Assembly: GCF_005280205.1 (NCBI RefSeq)
Contig: NZ_SUND01000006.1
Location: forward strand, 1 to 64,000
Direction of reading: 5' to 3'
DNA: 64,000 bases
DNA from: Bacillus yapensis
GTDB lineage: Bacteria > Bacillota > Bacilli > Bacillales > Cytobacillaceae
The notes beneath the pieces were generated by a model. It was not told the DNA's origin, did not search any database, and saw only the letters and a list, made by a program, of their open reading frames with translations. Both the position numbers and the translations under genes were made by a program. This document shows, piece by piece, positions 17,764 to 27,587 of the stretch; within the stretch, counting starts at the first letter, position 1, and each line of letters begins with the position of its first letter.

Positions 17764-19464
17764 ATGAAGAGGAGAAAATGGAGTTTCAAGCTTGGACAAA
17801 AAATTAATCTAATTGTATTAGGAATCATTTTATTCTTATCAGTAGTAGTTGGATTTGTTGTTGTTGAGCAAGTTACAGACGGAATTAAAAAATTTGCTAC
17901 TGAGAAGGCAAAAGGGGATTTAAATCTAGGAAAGAGCTATTTGGATGCAAAGTACCCGGGTAATTGGGAAATCAAGGGCGGAGATTTATACAAAGGTTCA
18001 GAAAAAATCACAGATAACTTTGAACTTGTTGATGAATTAGGAGAAAAAACTGGAGATACCATTACGATTTTCCATGGTGATACGCGAGTTGCAACCAATG
18101 TTATGATTGATGGAAAACGTGCGGTAGGAACTCAAGTTTCTGAAGAGGTAGCCCAAGTAGTTTTGAACGATCATAAGGATTTCTTTGGAGAAGCAAACGT
18201 AGTGGGGAATAAGTATATGTCTGGATATACCCCAATAATAGATAAAACTGGCGAAGTAATCGGAATTTTCTATGTTGGTGCGCCACAAAGTATTATTGAT
18301 GATACAATTGCATCCTTTATGAAAATCTTTATTATTGTACTTGTTATCGTGATTATTTTATCTTTAGCGATTTCATATTGGTTTACTAGAGGTTTAACAA
18401 AACGACTTTCTTCAATTTCCAATGCTATGAATGATGCGAAAGAAGGAGATTTTACAAAAGAAGTTATAGATACAAAGGGTGATGAATTAAGTCAACTTGC
18501 TGAAAGCTATAATTCTATGAAGGAAAATCTCAAGAACATGATTCAAAAAGTAATAGAGACTTCTGATCAGCTAGTTGCTTCTTCTCAGGAGTTAACATTA
18601 GGGGCAGAACAAACAGCAAAAGCAACGGAGCAAATTACATTATCTATTCAAGAGGTTGTTGAAGGAGCGGACAAACAAGCTAATAGCTTGGGTGATACGG
18701 CAAGGGCGATGGAAGAGGTAACAGTAGGTATCTATAATCTTGCAGAGAGTTCCTCTGTTATTGCCGAGTCTGCGCAAAATACACGTGATCATGCAAAACA
18801 AGGTGGAATCATGGTTGGAGATACAGTGCAGCAAATGGGGGCTATCCACCAATCTGTAAATGATAGTAGTACAGCAATTCAATTGCTGGATGAACGCTCT
18901 AAGCAAATAGGGAATATCACAAATACTATTTCAGATATTGCAAATCAAACGAATCTATTAGCTTTGAATGCTGCGATTGAGGCGGCTAGAGCTGGTGAAC
19001 ATGGAAGAGGATTTGCTGTTGTAGCAGAAGAGGTCCAAAAATTAGCCGTTCAGTCTCAGGAATCCTCAACGCAAATCTCAGAATTAATCAATGCGATTAA
19101 AAAGGATATGATTGATACGTATCAATCGATGGAACAGGTTAAAGTGAATGTGAACAAAGGAATCGGAATTGTCGAAAAGACAGAAGAAAACTTTGTTGGC
19201 ATTATGAAAGCTATGGAAGCAATGGAAATACAAGTTTCTGAAGCGGCTGCAACTTCTGAACAAATGTCAGCAAGTGCAGAGGAAGTGTCAGCTACCGTAA
19301 ACGGAATTGCTGAGATTACGAAGCAGTCTACAGCACATACGCAAACCGTATCTGCTGCAACGGAGGAACAGCTTGCGTCGATGGAAGAGGTGCTTGCATC
19401 AGCAAATTCGTTGGCCTCGATGGCAGATGAGCTTCAGAAATCAGTTGGCAAATTTAAAATATAA
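17764..19464 (+). CDS. Methyl-accepting chemotaxis protein with single Cache sensor
   Basis: A 566-residue chemoreceptor. TM1 is at about 17-37 and an extracytoplasmic Cache-type domain at about 40-180 (ending [20 protein letters not shown]). TM2 is at 183-206, then a HAMP domain ([20 protein letters not shown]), and a C-terminal signalling coiled coil with the invariant tip [20 protein letters not shown] and [16 protein letters not shown] at about 395-430. It should signal to CheW/CheA. The ligand is unknown; Cache domains of this class often bind small organic acids. Strong GAGGAG ribosome site. Confidence 0.93.
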   Translation: MKRRKWSFKLGQKINLIVLGIILFLSVVVGFVVVEQVTDGIKKFATEKAKGDLNLGKSYLDAKYPGNWEIKGGDLYKGSEKITDNFELVDELGEKTGDTITIFHGDTRVATNVMIDGKRAVGTQVSEEVAQVVLNDHKDFFGEANVVGNKYMSGYTPIIDKTGEVIGIFYVGAPQSIIDDTIASFMKIFIIVLVIVIILSLAISYWFTRGLTKRLSSISNAMNDAKEGDFTKEVIDTKGDELSQLAESYNSMKENLKNMIQKVIETSDQLVASSQELTLGAEQTAKATEQITLSIQEVVEGADKQANSLGDTARAMEEVTVGIYNLAESSSVIAESAQNTRDHAKQGGIMVGDTVQQMGAIHQSVNDSSTAIQLLDERSKQIGNITNTISDIANQTNLLALNAAIEAARAGEHGRGFAVVAEEVQKLAVQSQESSTQISELINAIKKDMIDTYQSMEQVKVNVNKGIGIVEKTEENFVGIMKAMEAMEIQVSEAAATSEQMSASAEEVSATVNGIAEITKQSTAHTQTVSAATEEQLASMEEVLASANSLASMADELQKSVGKFKI

Positions 19465-19472
19465 TTTAAACC

Positions 19473-19513
19473 AACGGCCTGAGCGCTATGATTTGCGCTT
19501 GGACCGTTTTTTT
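19473..19513 (+). terminator. Terminator of the MCP gene
   Basis: AACGGCCTGAGCGC pairs, with a few mismatches or wobbles, with GCGCTTGGACCGTT, then a run of seven T. Confidence 0.85.
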
Positions 19514-19588
19514 ATTTGCATTTATAGGGGGATTCAGAGGAATTGCGTATTTCCAAATCATGTGAATTGCATCTCCTCCCATAATAAC

Positions 19589-19616
19589 AAAAAAGAGACG
19601 AACCAAGTTCGTCTCC
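19589..19616 (-). terminator. Terminator of ilvD
   Basis: On the minus strand GGAGACGAA pairs with TTCGTCTC around a short loop, followed by TTTTTT. It lies about 10 bases after the ilvD stop. Confidence 0.85.
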
Positions 19617-19626
19617 TTGCTAAAAA

Positions 19627-21306
19627 CTAAACCTTCATCACGCCGCCAGTGCTTGCGTTTGTAACAAGCTTGGAATAGCGAGCTAAGTAACCTTTTTTCA
19701 CTTTTGGCTCAAATTCTTTCCAATTTGCTTTGCGTTTTTCCATTTCCTCATCGGAAACTTCTAAAGTAATTTTACGATTATTCAAATCAAGTTCGATAAT
19801 GTCCCCATTTTCTACGAAGGCAATAGGACCACCCTCAGCTGCTTCCGGAGAGATATGTCCAATTGAAATTCCTCGTGATGCACCGGAGAAACGGCCGTCG
19901 GTAATAAGTCCGACCTTAGCTCCCAATCCGCGTCCGACGATTTGAGATGTTGGAGCAAGCATTTCAGGCATTCCAGGTCCACCTTTTGGACCTTCATAAC
20001 GAATGACAACCACGTCGCCTTCTTTTACTTTGCCTGTGATAATACCAGACAATGCGTCCTCTTGGGAATCAAAGCAGATAGCTGGTCCGCGATGGTAGCC
20101 GCCAACGACTGGATCGACTGCTCCGACTTTGATAACGGAACCTTCTGGAGCAAGGTTGCCAAATAAAACAGCAAGCCCACCTTTTTCAGAATGAGGATTA
20201 TCTAATGGATGAATGACATCCTTATCAAGAATGTCGCAGCCTGCTACATTTTCTTTTAACGTTTTCCCTGTTACGGTTAAACAATCGCCATTCATTGCAC
20301 CTGGTTTCTTCAAGACTTCATTGATGATCGCACTTACACCACCGGCATTATGAACATCCTCGATATGATAGCTCGATGCAGGAGCGATTTTTGCAAGATG
20401 TGGAACACGAGCTGCGATTTCGTTAATGCGTTCAAGTGAATATTCAATTTCGGCTTCATGAGCTAAGGCTAATGTGTGTAAAACTGTGTTAGTTGAACCA
20501 CCCATGGCCATGTCCAAAGCGAAAGCATTATCGATTGCATCAATCGTCACGATGTCTCGTGGTTTGATGTCTTTTTCGATTAACGTCATTAGTTGCTTCG
20601 CAGATTTCTTCACAAATTCCTTACGTTCTTCTGCGACAGCTAAAATCGTTCCGTTTCCTGGTAGGGCAAGTCCAAGCCCTTCAGCTAAGCAATTCATCGA
20701 GTTTGCCGTGAACATTCCGGAGCATGAACCACAGGAAGGACATGCTACTTGCTCTATTTCTGTTAATCTAGCTTCATCGATTTTACCAGCTTGGAAGGCA
20801 CCAACACCTTCGAATACAGAAGTTAAATCAAGAGCATTCCCTTGACTATCTACTCCAGCCTTCATTGGACCACCACTGACAACGATTGTAGGGATGTTAA
20901 CGCGAAGGGCAGCCATTAACATTCCAGGTGTAATTTTGTCACAGTTTGGGATACAGACCATCCCATCGAACCAGTGGGCAGCAACAACGGTTTCTACCGA
21001 ATCAGCAATGATTTCACGACTTGGAAGAGAGTATCGCATTCCGATATGTCCCATTGCGATTCCATCATCGACCCCAATTGTATTCATTTCAAAAGGGACG
21101 CCGCCAGCTTCACGAATCGCATCCTTGACAATTTTTCCGAACTCTTGCAAGTGTACATGGCCTGGTACAATATCAATATATGAATTTACTACTGCAATAA
21201 ATGGTTTATCAAAATCCTCTTCCGATACGCCAGCAGCTCGGAGTAAGCTTCGGTGAGGCGCTCGATCAAATCCACTTTTAATCATATTACTTCTTAATTC
21301 AGCCAA
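19627..21306 (-). CDS. ilvD: Dihydroxy-acid dehydratase
   Basis: A 559-residue enzyme that dehydrates 2,3-dihydroxy-isovalerate and 2,3-dihydroxy-3-methylvalerate in valine, leucine, isoleucine and pantothenate synthesis. It aligns from the first residue with Bacillus IlvD ([20 protein letters not shown]), which supports the TTG start behind GGGAGC. Fe-S ligands are in [21 protein letters not shown] and the downstream NSMNC segment; the substrate and Mg segments ([25 protein letters not shown]) are intact. Monocistronic, and outside any ilv-leu operon here. No T-box was recognised in 21307-21509. Confidence 0.96.
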   Translation of the reverse strand: MAELRSNMIKSGFDRAPHRSLLRAAGVSEEDFDKPFIAVVNSYIDIVPGHVHLQEFGKIVKDAIREAGGVPFEMNTIGVDDGIAMGHIGMRYSLPSREIIADSVETVVAAHWFDGMVCIPNCDKITPGMLMAALRVNIPTIVVSGGPMKAGVDSQGNALDLTSVFEGVGAFQAGKIDEARLTEIEQVACPSCGSCSGMFTANSMNCLAEGLGLALPGNGTILAVAEERKEFVKKSAKQLMTLIEKDIKPRDIVTIDAIDNAFALDMAMGGSTNTVLHTLALAHEAEIEYSLERINEIAARVPHLAKIAPASSYHIEDVHNAGGVSAIINEVLKKPGAMNGDCLTVTGKTLKENVAGCDILDKDVIHPLDNPHSEKGGLAVLFGNLAPEGSVIKVGAVDPVVGGYHRGPAICFDSQEDALSGIITGKVKEGDVVVIRYEGPKGGPGMPEMLAPTSQIVGRGLGAKVGLITDGRFSGASRGISIGHISPEAAEGGPIAFVENGDIIELDLNNRKITLEVSDEEMEKRKANWKEFEPKVKKGYLARYSKLVTNASTGGVMKV

Positions 21307-21509
21307 CTTAGCTCCCTCTCTTTTTGTGCAAATTTTTAAACTTTTTCATATTTTAACATTATTTAGAGGAAAGTGATAGGATTTTTGCTTCAATGCTTTT
21401 ATTCATAAAAGTTTTACATAGTTTTGGAAACTACATATTACATTCGTCACATTTACATAAGGTGGTTTCTGGGGTAATATAAAGGTGAAGCTAATTGAAA
21501 TGAGGTTTT

Positions 21510-22109
21510 ATGATGGAAAAATTAGAAAAGTTTATTGAAAGTTTAAATTTACAAAATCAGATCTCGCTTATAGATGTTCCAGAAATAGATTTATATATGG
21601 ACCAGGTTATTCAATTGTTTGAGAATAAATTTAAAGACTCGATTCGAAATGATGATGAGAAAATACTGACTAAAACAATGATTAACAATTATGCGAAGTC
21701 AAAATTATTTTTCCCAATTAAAAATAAGAAGTACTCGAAAGAGCATTTGTTATTGATAAGTCTTATTTATCAATTAAAGGGTGCGTTATCCATCCATGAT
21801 ATTAAGGAAACCTTTAAGGGTATAAATAGAATGATGGCTGATGACGAAAGCTTTAAGCTTGATCGCTTTTATAGTAGCTATTTAGAGCTTTGCAATAGCA
21901 ATGTCGCTAATTTCAAGGAAGATATAAAGGAACGAGTACAAGAGGCAAATTCGGAAGTGATTGATTTGGAGACAAATGAATCCGAGTATCTTGAAAAGGT
22001 ATTGTTAATTGCTTCACTCGTTAATGTGAGTAACTTATACCGAAGAGCTGCCGAACAATTAGTTGATGAGATCATTGAAATAGAAGCAGGAAAGAAGGAG
22101 AAAAATTGA
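21510..22109 (+). CDS. DUF1836 domain-containing protein
   Basis: A 199-residue cytosolic protein. Residues about 30-140 fit DUF1836 (LTKTMINNYAKSKLFFPIKNKKYSKEHLLLISLIYQLKGALSI), which contains a MerR-like helix-turn-helix pattern, so a regulatory role is conceivable. Two adjacent ATG codons (21510, 21513) follow GAGG. It overlaps the hemolysin III gene by 4 bases (TTGA), so the two are translationally coupled. No function is established. Confidence 0.8.
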   Translation: MMEKLEKFIESLNLQNQISLIDVPEIDLYMDQVIQLFENKFKDSIRNDDEKILTKTMINNYAKSKLFFPIKNKKYSKEHLLLISLIYQLKGALSIHDIKETFKGINRMMADDESFKLDRFYSSYLELCNSNVANFKEDIKERVQEANSEVIDLETNESEYLEKVLLIASLVNVSNLYRRAAEQLVDEIIEIEAGKKEKN

Positions 22110-22744
22110 GCGAAACACATACGTTTACGAAAGGTGAAGAAATTGCGAATGCTATAACCCATGGGATTGGGGCGGTACTTAGTATCGTCGCGCTAGTATT
22201 ATTAATTGTGACTTCAGCGATACACGGTACGTCATGGCATATTGTTAGCTTTACTCTGTTTGGATGTTCAATGTTGTTAATGTACACTTGCTCGACCATG
22301 TTGCATAGTCTCCCAGCGGGAAAAGCGAAGGATATTTTTGAAATCCTTGATCATTCTTCCATCTATTACTTCATTGCTGGAACGTATACTCCATTTTTAT
22401 TTCTAATCATCCAAGGGTGGTTAGGTTGGACGATTTTTGGGATTGTGTGGGGACTGGCAATTGGAGGAACGGTCTTCAAGTCCTTTTTTGCGAAAAAGTT
22501 TGTTTTCTATTCAACTCTTCTCTATGTCTTAATGGGCTGGTTGATTGTATTTGCATGGAAACCGATCTATCATAATCTTCATCCAAATGGAGTTGCCCTT
22601 CTTGCGATTGGAGGTCTCCTTTATACCCTTGGTTCTGTTTTTTACGTATGGAGAGGCTTTAAATTTCATCACACTCTTTGGCATTTATTTGTGATTGGTG
22701 GCAGCATGGCTCATTTCTTTTGTGTGTTTCTCTATTTAATTTAA
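22106..22744 (+). CDS. Hemolysin III family (PAQR-like) membrane protein
   Basis: A 212-residue seven-helix membrane protein. Conserved residues are EEIANAITHGIGAVLS, STMLHSLPAGKAK, LDHSSIYYFIAGTYTPF and the final GGSMAHFFCVF; the Ser, Asp and His residues form the putative zinc site of the PAQR hydrolase superfamily. TTG start behind GAAGGAG, overlapping the DUF1836 stop. The name does not imply hemolysis; physiological role is unclear, possibly lipid metabolism. A paralogue lies at 42840. Confidence 0.88.
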   Translation: MSETHTFTKGEEIANAITHGIGAVLSIVALVLLIVTSAIHGTSWHIVSFTLFGCSMLLMYTCSTMLHSLPAGKAKDIFEILDHSSIYYFIAGTYTPFLFLIIQGWLGWTIFGIVWGLAIGGTVFKSFFAKKFVFYSTLLYVLMGWLIVFAWKPIYHNLHPNGVALLAIGGLLYTLGSVFYVWRGFKFHHTLWHLFVIGGSMAHFFCVFLYLI

Positions 22745-22826
22745 GAGTTGAGCAAGTTTTTAGGTTTGTCTACTTTTTACTGTATAATAATAGTGGTTAG
22801 GAATTTTTACGTATGGAGGAATATTC

Positions 22827-23129
22827 ATGAACGTTAAAATCAATAAAAATGCAGCAAAGGTTTTGAAGGAAATGTTAGCTTCTGAAGAAGCAGAAGGCAA
22901 GATGATTCGCGTATACATCACGCATATGCATGGCGACCATGCACATTACGACCTAAAGCTTGATACTCCAACGGAGCATGATGAAATTGTTAAGACAGAT
23001 AAGGATGTTGAAATCCTTGTAGATAAGCGCGAAGAGTTTTTGGACGGTGTATGGATTAAATATTTCTATGTTCCGCAAGAACAATTTGAAATTACGAATC
23101 CTTCTAAGGATCATCACCACCATCACTAA
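22827..23129 (+). CDS. HesB/IscA-like protein (YneR type) with a native polyhistidine tail
   Basis: A 100-residue protein with the HesB-fold pattern (VKINKNAAKVLKEMLASE at the start, FLDGVWIKYFY near the end). It has no cysteine at all, so it cannot bind a cluster in the IscA manner, like the cysteine-free YneR group. It is rich in histidine: HMHGDHAHYD in the middle and KDHHHHH at the C-terminus, which suggests metal binding. GGAGG before the ATG. Monocistronic, with its own terminator. Confidence 0.8.
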   Translation: MNVKINKNAAKVLKEMLASEEAEGKMIRVYITHMHGDHAHYDLKLDTPTEHDEIVKTDKDVEILVDKREEFLDGVWIKYFYVPQEQFEITNPSKDHHHHH

Positions 23130-23137
23130 GAATGGAC

Positions 23138-23168
23138 GAGCCCTTGCATGTTGCAGGGGCTTTTTTTG
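23138..23168 (+). terminator. Terminator of the HesB-like gene
   Basis: AGCCCTTGCA pairs with TGCAGGGGCT around TGT, followed by seven T. Confidence 0.9.
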
Positions 23169-23285
23169 AACTTTAAAAAAAGGGGCTTTTTTGAACTGAA
23201 AAAAGATTCCTCATTTTGTGAAAATTTTCCACCTTTTATTTAGAAATTTTGGTAAAATAGAAAAATTAAAGGGAGGAGATTTTTC

Positions 23286-24077
23286 ATGATTAGAAGATTA
23301 ACCAGTGATGATCACAAATTTTGCTTTGAACTAGTAAACTCTCAGCCTGCTGAAAACCTTTTTATCATCGGAGATATTGAGGCTTATGGATACGATAAGA
23401 ATTTCCAAAAAGTGTGGGGAGAATTTAATGAGGCCGGAGAATTAATTGCGGTTCTTTTGAAATATGAAAATAATTATATTCCATTTGCGACTGGAGATTT
23501 CGATGCAGAAGGATTTGCTAAAATAATGGATGAGGATCCTGATTTTTATTTTATGTCGGGTTTAAAAGACATTACCGGTAAAATCGAGCCATATGTAAAG
23601 AGACCTTTGGTTCGAAAAAGACAGACTTATTATACCAAATGTACGGAACTGAAATTAGCCACTACTGACGTATCTATGGTAAAGCAAGCAAATCCAGAGG
23701 ATGCGGAGGAACTTGTTACCCTACTTAATAATATTCCAGAGTTTAGCGATTCGATTATTACGGTGGAAAGAAAACGAAGAGGATTAGCGGATGGTACATC
23801 AAGATCCTTTTATGTAGAAGAGGATGGGAAAATGGTTTCAACTGCATCGACTGGAGCGGAAAATTCAACTTCAGCGATGGTTGTGGGTGTTGCAACATTG
23901 GAAGAGTATAAGAAAAAAGGTTATGCAACCGCGTGTGTGACAAAGCTTTGTGAGGTCCTTTTAAATGAAGGAAAAGAGCTCTGCTTGTTTTATGATAATC
24001 CTTCAGCGGGAGCAATCTACAAGCGGATCGGCTTCCAAGATATCGGGTTTTGGATGATGTATACATTTGAACGATGA
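23286..24077 (+). CDS. GNAT-family N-acetyltransferase
   Basis: A 263-residue protein. The C-terminal half (about 125-263) is a GNAT acetyltransferase fold with the acetyl-CoA segment VATLEEYKKKGYATACVTKLCEVLL and the closing LFYDNPSAGAIYKRIGFQDIG. The N-terminal half is the additional domain typical of two-domain Bacillus acetyltransferases. GGGAGGAG ribosome site. The substrate is not predictable. Monocistronic, ending at a bidirectional terminator. Confidence 0.88.
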   Translation: MIRRLTSDDHKFCFELVNSQPAENLFIIGDIEAYGYDKNFQKVWGEFNEAGELIAVLLKYENNYIPFATGDFDAEGFAKIMDEDPDFYFMSGLKDITGKIEPYVKRPLVRKRQTYYTKCTELKLATTDVSMVKQANPEDAEELVTLLNNIPEFSDSIITVERKRRGLADGTSRSFYVEEDGKMVSTASTGAENSTSAMVVGVATLEEYKKKGYATACVTKLCEVLLNEGKELCLFYDNPSAGAIYKRIGFQDIGFWMMYTFER

Positions 24078-24145
24078 TGACTATTCTAGCTGTACTTGTA
24101 GGGATTGAATTATACGAGAGAATTCTATCTTATTAGAATTACACT

Positions 24146-24190
24146 CAAAAAGAGCTCGCCCGATTTTAGAGGGGCGAGCCCTTATTTTTA
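24146..24190. terminator. Bidirectional terminator
   Basis: GCTCGCCC (24154-24161) pairs with GGGCGAGC (24172-24179). It is flanked by AAAAAG on the left and CTTATTTTT on the right, so it serves both the GNAT gene and the convergent aldehyde dehydrogenase. Confidence 0.88.
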
Positions 24191-24214
24191 TTACCCACTT
24201 ACCACGTGTCGATA

Positions 24215-25672
24215 TTAAAACGGAAATTGCCTTTCCTTCGTTTGAACTGATACCCATTTGGTGATGGTAAATTCCTCGACCACCCACGGATTTCCAAAGC
24301 GACCTAGCCCACTTGCCTTATTTCCGCCAAAAGGAATATGGGGAGCATCATTGACAGTTTGGTCATTGATATGAGTCATTCCAGCATCAATTTGTAGAGC
24401 GAGCTCTTCACCTTTTTTCAAGTCACAGGTGAAAATAGATGAACTTAAACCATAATCTGTATCGCTTGCTAGAGCAATGGCATCTTCGTCGGTTGAGGCT
24501 TTAATAATCGTAGCAATCGGAGCAAATAACTCTGTTTGGGCTAGTTTGCTAGAGTTATCAACATTAGTAAATACATACGGAGTTAGGACATTTCCTACGC
24601 GCTTTCCTTCAAGAGCAATTGTTGCTCCTTCGCGCTTCGCTTCTTCTATATAAGATAGAGCTTTTTCCAACTGTCGCTCATTAATCAGAGGTCCAATGAC
24701 GGTTGAAGGGTCACTTGGATCACCGTAAGGAAGAGCCTTTGCCCGCTCCACAAATTTTTCCACAAAAAGGTCGTATTTGTCTTGATGGACAATGAACCGA
24801 TTGATAATCATACAGATTTGTCCCTGATGAATGAACTTACCAAAAATAGCAGCGTTGACGGCTTGGTCCACGTCGGCGTCTGATAAGACGACAAAGGGAC
24901 TGTTGCCACCAAGCTCTAGGGAAACGCGCTTTAGACGTTGTCCAGCGATTCCACCAATATGGCGACCAACAGCTGAAGACCCAGTAAAGCTAATGAGCTT
25001 AGCAATCGGATTTGTTAGCATCCCGTCACCAATTTCCTCGATATCGGTAAGAACAATATTTAAAACACCTTTTGGTAATCCCGCTGCTTCAAAGGCTTTG
25101 GCAATTATAGAACCACCTGATAGACCAACTTGAATATCCGGTTTATGAACGACGCTATTGCCTAGGGCGATCGCCGGTACGATCGTACGCAAAGATAAGT
25201 TTAACGGAAAGTTAAAAGGTGAAATTGATGAAATAACACCTAATGGTAAGCGATAAATATGATTCAGCTTTTCATCCGTACCCGCTACTTCCCGTACTTT
25301 GTAAATTTCATCAACGTATTTAAAAGATTCTTCAAGAATTTCTAAAGCGAGATGATGTTCGACATGACATTTTAAAACAGTACCGCCAGTTTCACGAATA
25401 AGCGTTTGAACAATCTCCTCCTGATTGTCCTTTAAATATTGAGCAACTTTATGAAGAACTTCCTTTCTTTCCTCAACTGTAGATTTGGCCCACTGTTTCT
25501 GAGCGTTTTCTGCAATCTTAAAGGTCTCCTCAAGTTGTTCACTAGTCGCTAGACGGACAGAGGTAACGACGGAACGATCGTAAGGATTTAAAATATCGTA
25601 GGTTCTCGTACTTTTTCCTTCCGTCCACTCCCCGTTAATAAAGCTTCTGTTCATAACTCCAACGGCTTGCAT
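24215..25672 (-). CDS. Aldehyde dehydrogenase, benzaldehyde/vanillin type (YfmT-like)
   Basis: A 485-residue NAD(P)-dependent dehydrogenase. It resembles B. subtilis YfmT (FINGEWTEGKSTRTYDILNP at the start, FIHQGQICMIINRFIVHQ around the catalytic cysteine). The general base is in the SLELGGNSPF segment, and AGMTHINDQTVNDAPHIPFG is typical of aromatic aldehyde dehydrogenases. The start is ATG 25672 behind GGAAGGGAG; a longer frame would run through a cre site. Expected role: oxidising an aromatic aldehyde such as 4-hydroxybenzaldehyde or vanillin to the acid, feeding the ring-cleavage genes. The shared promoter motif supports this; the substrate itself is inference. Confidence 0.85.
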   Translation of the reverse strand: MQAVGVMNRSFINGEWTEGKSTRTYDILNPYDRSVVTSVRLATSEQLEETFKIAENAQKQWAKSTVEERKEVLHKVAQYLKDNQEEIVQTLIRETGGTVLKCHVEHHLALEILEESFKYVDEIYKVREVAGTDEKLNHIYRLPLGVISSISPFNFPLNLSLRTIVPAIALGNSVVHKPDIQVGLSGGSIIAKAFEAAGLPKGVLNIVLTDIEEIGDGMLTNPIAKLISFTGSSAVGRHIGGIAGQRLKRVSLELGGNSPFVVLSDADVDQAVNAAIFGKFIHQGQICMIINRFIVHQDKYDLFVEKFVERAKALPYGDPSDPSTVIGPLINERQLEKALSYIEEAKREGATIALEGKRVGNVLTPYVFTNVDNSSKLAQTELFAPIATIIKASTDEDAIALASDTDYGLSSSIFTCDLKKGEELALQIDAGMTHINDQTVNDAPHIPFGGNKASGLGRFGNPWVVEEFTITKWVSVQTKERQFPF

Positions 25673-25695
25673 AACAAAACTCCCTTCCAATAAAT

Positions 25696-25709
25696 TGATA
25701 ACGCTTTCA
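25696..25709 (-). promoter_or_regulatory. cre site (CcpA) before the aldehyde dehydrogenase gene
   Basis: On the minus strand TGAAAGCGTTATCA agrees with TGWNANCGNTNWCA at all fixed positions. It lies between the promoter and the start codon, where CcpA would block elongation or initiation when glucose is present. Confidence 0.75.
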
Positions 25710-25740
25710 AATATGCTTGGCAATTATCTGATTACCCAAA

Positions 25741-25795
25741 ATCATATCAGTGGGAATATTTGACGTAAACCTAGTTGTTGCCTTATATGAAACTA
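25741..25795 (-). promoter_or_regulatory. Promoter with predicted IclR operator, aldehyde dehydrogenase gene
   Basis: The 19-bp motif GTTGCCTTATATGAAACTA (25777-25795, plus strand) is followed, on the minus strand, after 7 bp by -35 TTTACG (25764-25769), a 17-bp spacer and -10 TATGAT (25741-25746). The arrangement repeats that at 27711 and 35282, which suggests control by the IclR protein encoded at 26770. Confidence 0.7.
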
Positions 25796-25813
25796 CTAAA
25801 AAATCTATGAAGA

Positions 25814-26749
25814 TTATTTTAGTAAGGCAAGGGCTCCCTTTTGTCCAATATTTTCTGGCGGCCATACGCAAAGATCGAATGGATAGTCAGAACCAGTGAC
25901 GACTCGGTCCTCGCCTACTGTTTTTAATAGAAAATTGACGCTATCTTTATTCCATAACACAGTGTCATACCAAAAACGCGTTAAGTATTCAGAGGGGCGT
26001 GCCTGCAAATTAGTAGATACAAGTTCCCATTGTTCATAGCCTTTATCGAGTCTACCAATTTGATAAGGGAGGAATCCACCACCGTGAGCAAAGAGAATTT
26101 TAACCTTCGGGAATCGGTCGATAAGTCCACTTAATAATAGATCAGTAGCACAAACAGTCGTTTCCCAAGGCACACCGATTAAATTTGGCATCATCCTTCT
26201 TTTAAGGCGAGGATCCTCACATAGGAGAGGGTGAATGAACACGATCGCTTCTAACCTGTTCGCTTCTTCAAAAAATGGCGTGAAAAAGTCATCGGATAGC
26301 ATATGTCCGTCAAGACCTGGACCAATGATCACGCCTTTTAATCCTAATTGCATAGCATCGTTTAAGATTTGTGCAGCTCTGTCTGGACTTGTAAGTGGAA
26401 CGGTTCCTAATGCTGAAATTTTGTCTGTATATGTGTGGGAGAGGTTTGCTAAAGCTTGATTGTAAACTTTTGAAAGGTCAGTTGTAATATCTAGGGAGAA
26501 GTCGTACATGAATAATTGCGGAATGGGTGAAACCACTGAGTGTGTAACGCCAACTGTTTCTTGTTCTTGTAAAAAGAGTTGACTGTCAATAAAGGCCTGT
26601 TTTAGCTCAAAACCCCATTTCCCATTTACAACAAGGAACTCATTTTTATCTTCCGTTTTTTTGATCCACTTGGCATTCACTTTTTGCTGATGATCCCTTA
26701 ACCAAGTGATTACATCTTCAGGGATAAAATGAGTATGGAAATCGTACAT
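25814..26749 (-). CDS. praH: Amidohydrolase-family decarboxylase (ACMSD-like; 5-carboxy-2-hydroxymuconate-6-semialdehyde decarboxylase)
   Basis: A 311-residue metal-dependent TIM-barrel enzyme of the ACMSD group. The HxH metal pair is His5/His7 (MYDFHTHFIP), with further ligands in IVFIHPLL, ILFAHGGGFLPYQIGRLDKG and VVTGSDYPFD. In the protocatechuate 2,3-cleavage pathway of Paenibacillus, PraH of this family removes CO2 from 5-carboxy-2-hydroxymuconate-6-semialdehyde to give 2-hydroxymuconate-6-semialdehyde. All neighbouring steps are present here, so this role fits best. It follows iclR by 20 bp and is divergent from the main catabolic operon. Other ACMSD-like substrates cannot be excluded from sequence alone. 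Confidence 0.8.
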   Translation of the reverse strand: MYDFHTHFIPEDVITWLRDHQQKVNAKWIKKTEDKNEFLVVNGKWGFELKQAFIDSQLFLQEQETVGVTHSVVSPIPQLFMYDFSLDITTDLSKVYNQALANLSHTYTDKISALGTVPLTSPDRAAQILNDAMQLGLKGVIIGPGLDGHMLSDDFFTPFFEEANRLEAIVFIHPLLCEDPRLKRRMMPNLIGVPWETTVCATDLLLSGLIDRFPKVKILFAHGGGFLPYQIGRLDKGYEQWELVSTNLQARPSEYLTRFWYDTVLWNKDSVNFLLKTVGEDRVVTGSDYPFDLCVWPPENIGQKGALALLK

Positions 26750-26769
26750 AACAACATTCCTTTCATTTT

Positions 26770-27552
26770 TTATTTTCGCGGAAAATAGCCCATACGTTCA
26801 GAGACATCCATCGCGGCTTGAATCACCTTTTTTGATAGGCTAGGAATTTTGTTCGTTTGGATTCTTTGTTTTGGACCTACAACTGAAAGGGCAGCTATCA
26901 CTTTTCCTTTGTAATCATAGATGGGAGCAGCAATCGAGTTCACACCCTCGAGAAATTCTTCAATGCTGTGGGCGTATCCGTCCTGCCTAATTTTTGTGAG
27001 ATGTAGACGAAGCTTTTCAGGTTCTGTGATCGTATTTTTGTTAAATTTTTTCAAGCCTTTTTTGATAACGTTTTCAATTATTTCGTCCCTTGAGAACGCC
27101 AGTAATACTTTCCCAGAACTTGTGCAGTAAGGTGGGTTTCGTTTTCCTACATGTGTCAGGAACCGGACAGGGTGGTTGCACTCAACTTTATTTAAGTAGA
27201 TGACCTCGAGGTTATCCAAAACGGAAATATGAGCTGTTTCTCCGATATTTTCTACCAGTCTATTTAAAACGGGCTGTGATTCGCGGTACACATCCATGTG
27301 GCTATTCACAATTCCACTTAAAGATAGGATGGAGAGACCTAACCGATATTTTTTAGTTTCCGGATCTTTGAACACAAATCCCTCACTAGCAAGAGTACTC
27401 ATCGTTCGACTAACTGTACTTTTATTAAGTCCTAGAGCTGCTGAAAGGTCAGAAATCTTTTTTTCGGGTTCATCCATTGAAAAACTCTTTAAAATTCGTA
27501 GTGCATTTTTAACAGAGGAAAGATGATTGTCATCTCGCTCCATTAAGGTCAT
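26770..27552 (-). CDS. IclR-family transcriptional regulator of the aromatic cluster
   Basis: A 260-residue regulator. The N-terminal winged helix is at about 12-70 (SVKNALRILKSFSM, ALGLNKSTVSRTMSTLASEGFV) and a C-terminal ligand-binding domain at about 85-255 (RNPPYCTSSGKVLLAF, FLEGVNSIAAPIYDYKGKVIAALSVVG). AAGGAGG precedes the ATG. It is divergent from the catabolic operon and cotranscribed with the decarboxylase gene. IclR relatives (PcaR, PobR, PraR) sense protocatechuate or 4-hydroxybenzoate and often activate. The matching 19-bp motifs placed just upstream of -35 boxes at three promoters suggest activation here; the effector is inference. Confidence 0.9.
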   Translation of the reverse strand: MTLMERDDNHLSSVKNALRILKSFSMDEPEKKISDLSAALGLNKSTVSRTMSTLASEGFVFKDPETKKYRLGLSILSLSGIVNSHMDVYRESQPVLNRLVENIGETAHISVLDNLEVIYLNKVECNHPVRFLTHVGKRNPPYCTSSGKVLLAFSRDEIIENVIKKGLKKFNKNTITEPEKLRLHLTKIRQDGYAHSIEEFLEGVNSIAAPIYDYKGKVIAALSVVGPKQRIQTNKIPSLSKKVIQAAMDVSERMGYFPRK

Positions 27553-27587
27553 AAATATTCCTCCTTAGCGTCTCTTTATAGTAACCA

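Noticed and set aside
21307-21509. T-box leader for ilvD
   Set aside because: No T-box sequence or antiterminator pairing seen; ilvD here is monocistronic with a short leader.
25673-25723. Longer N-terminus of the aldehyde dehydrogenase
   Set aside because: The extension runs through a perfect cre site and past the ribosome site that serves ATG 25672.
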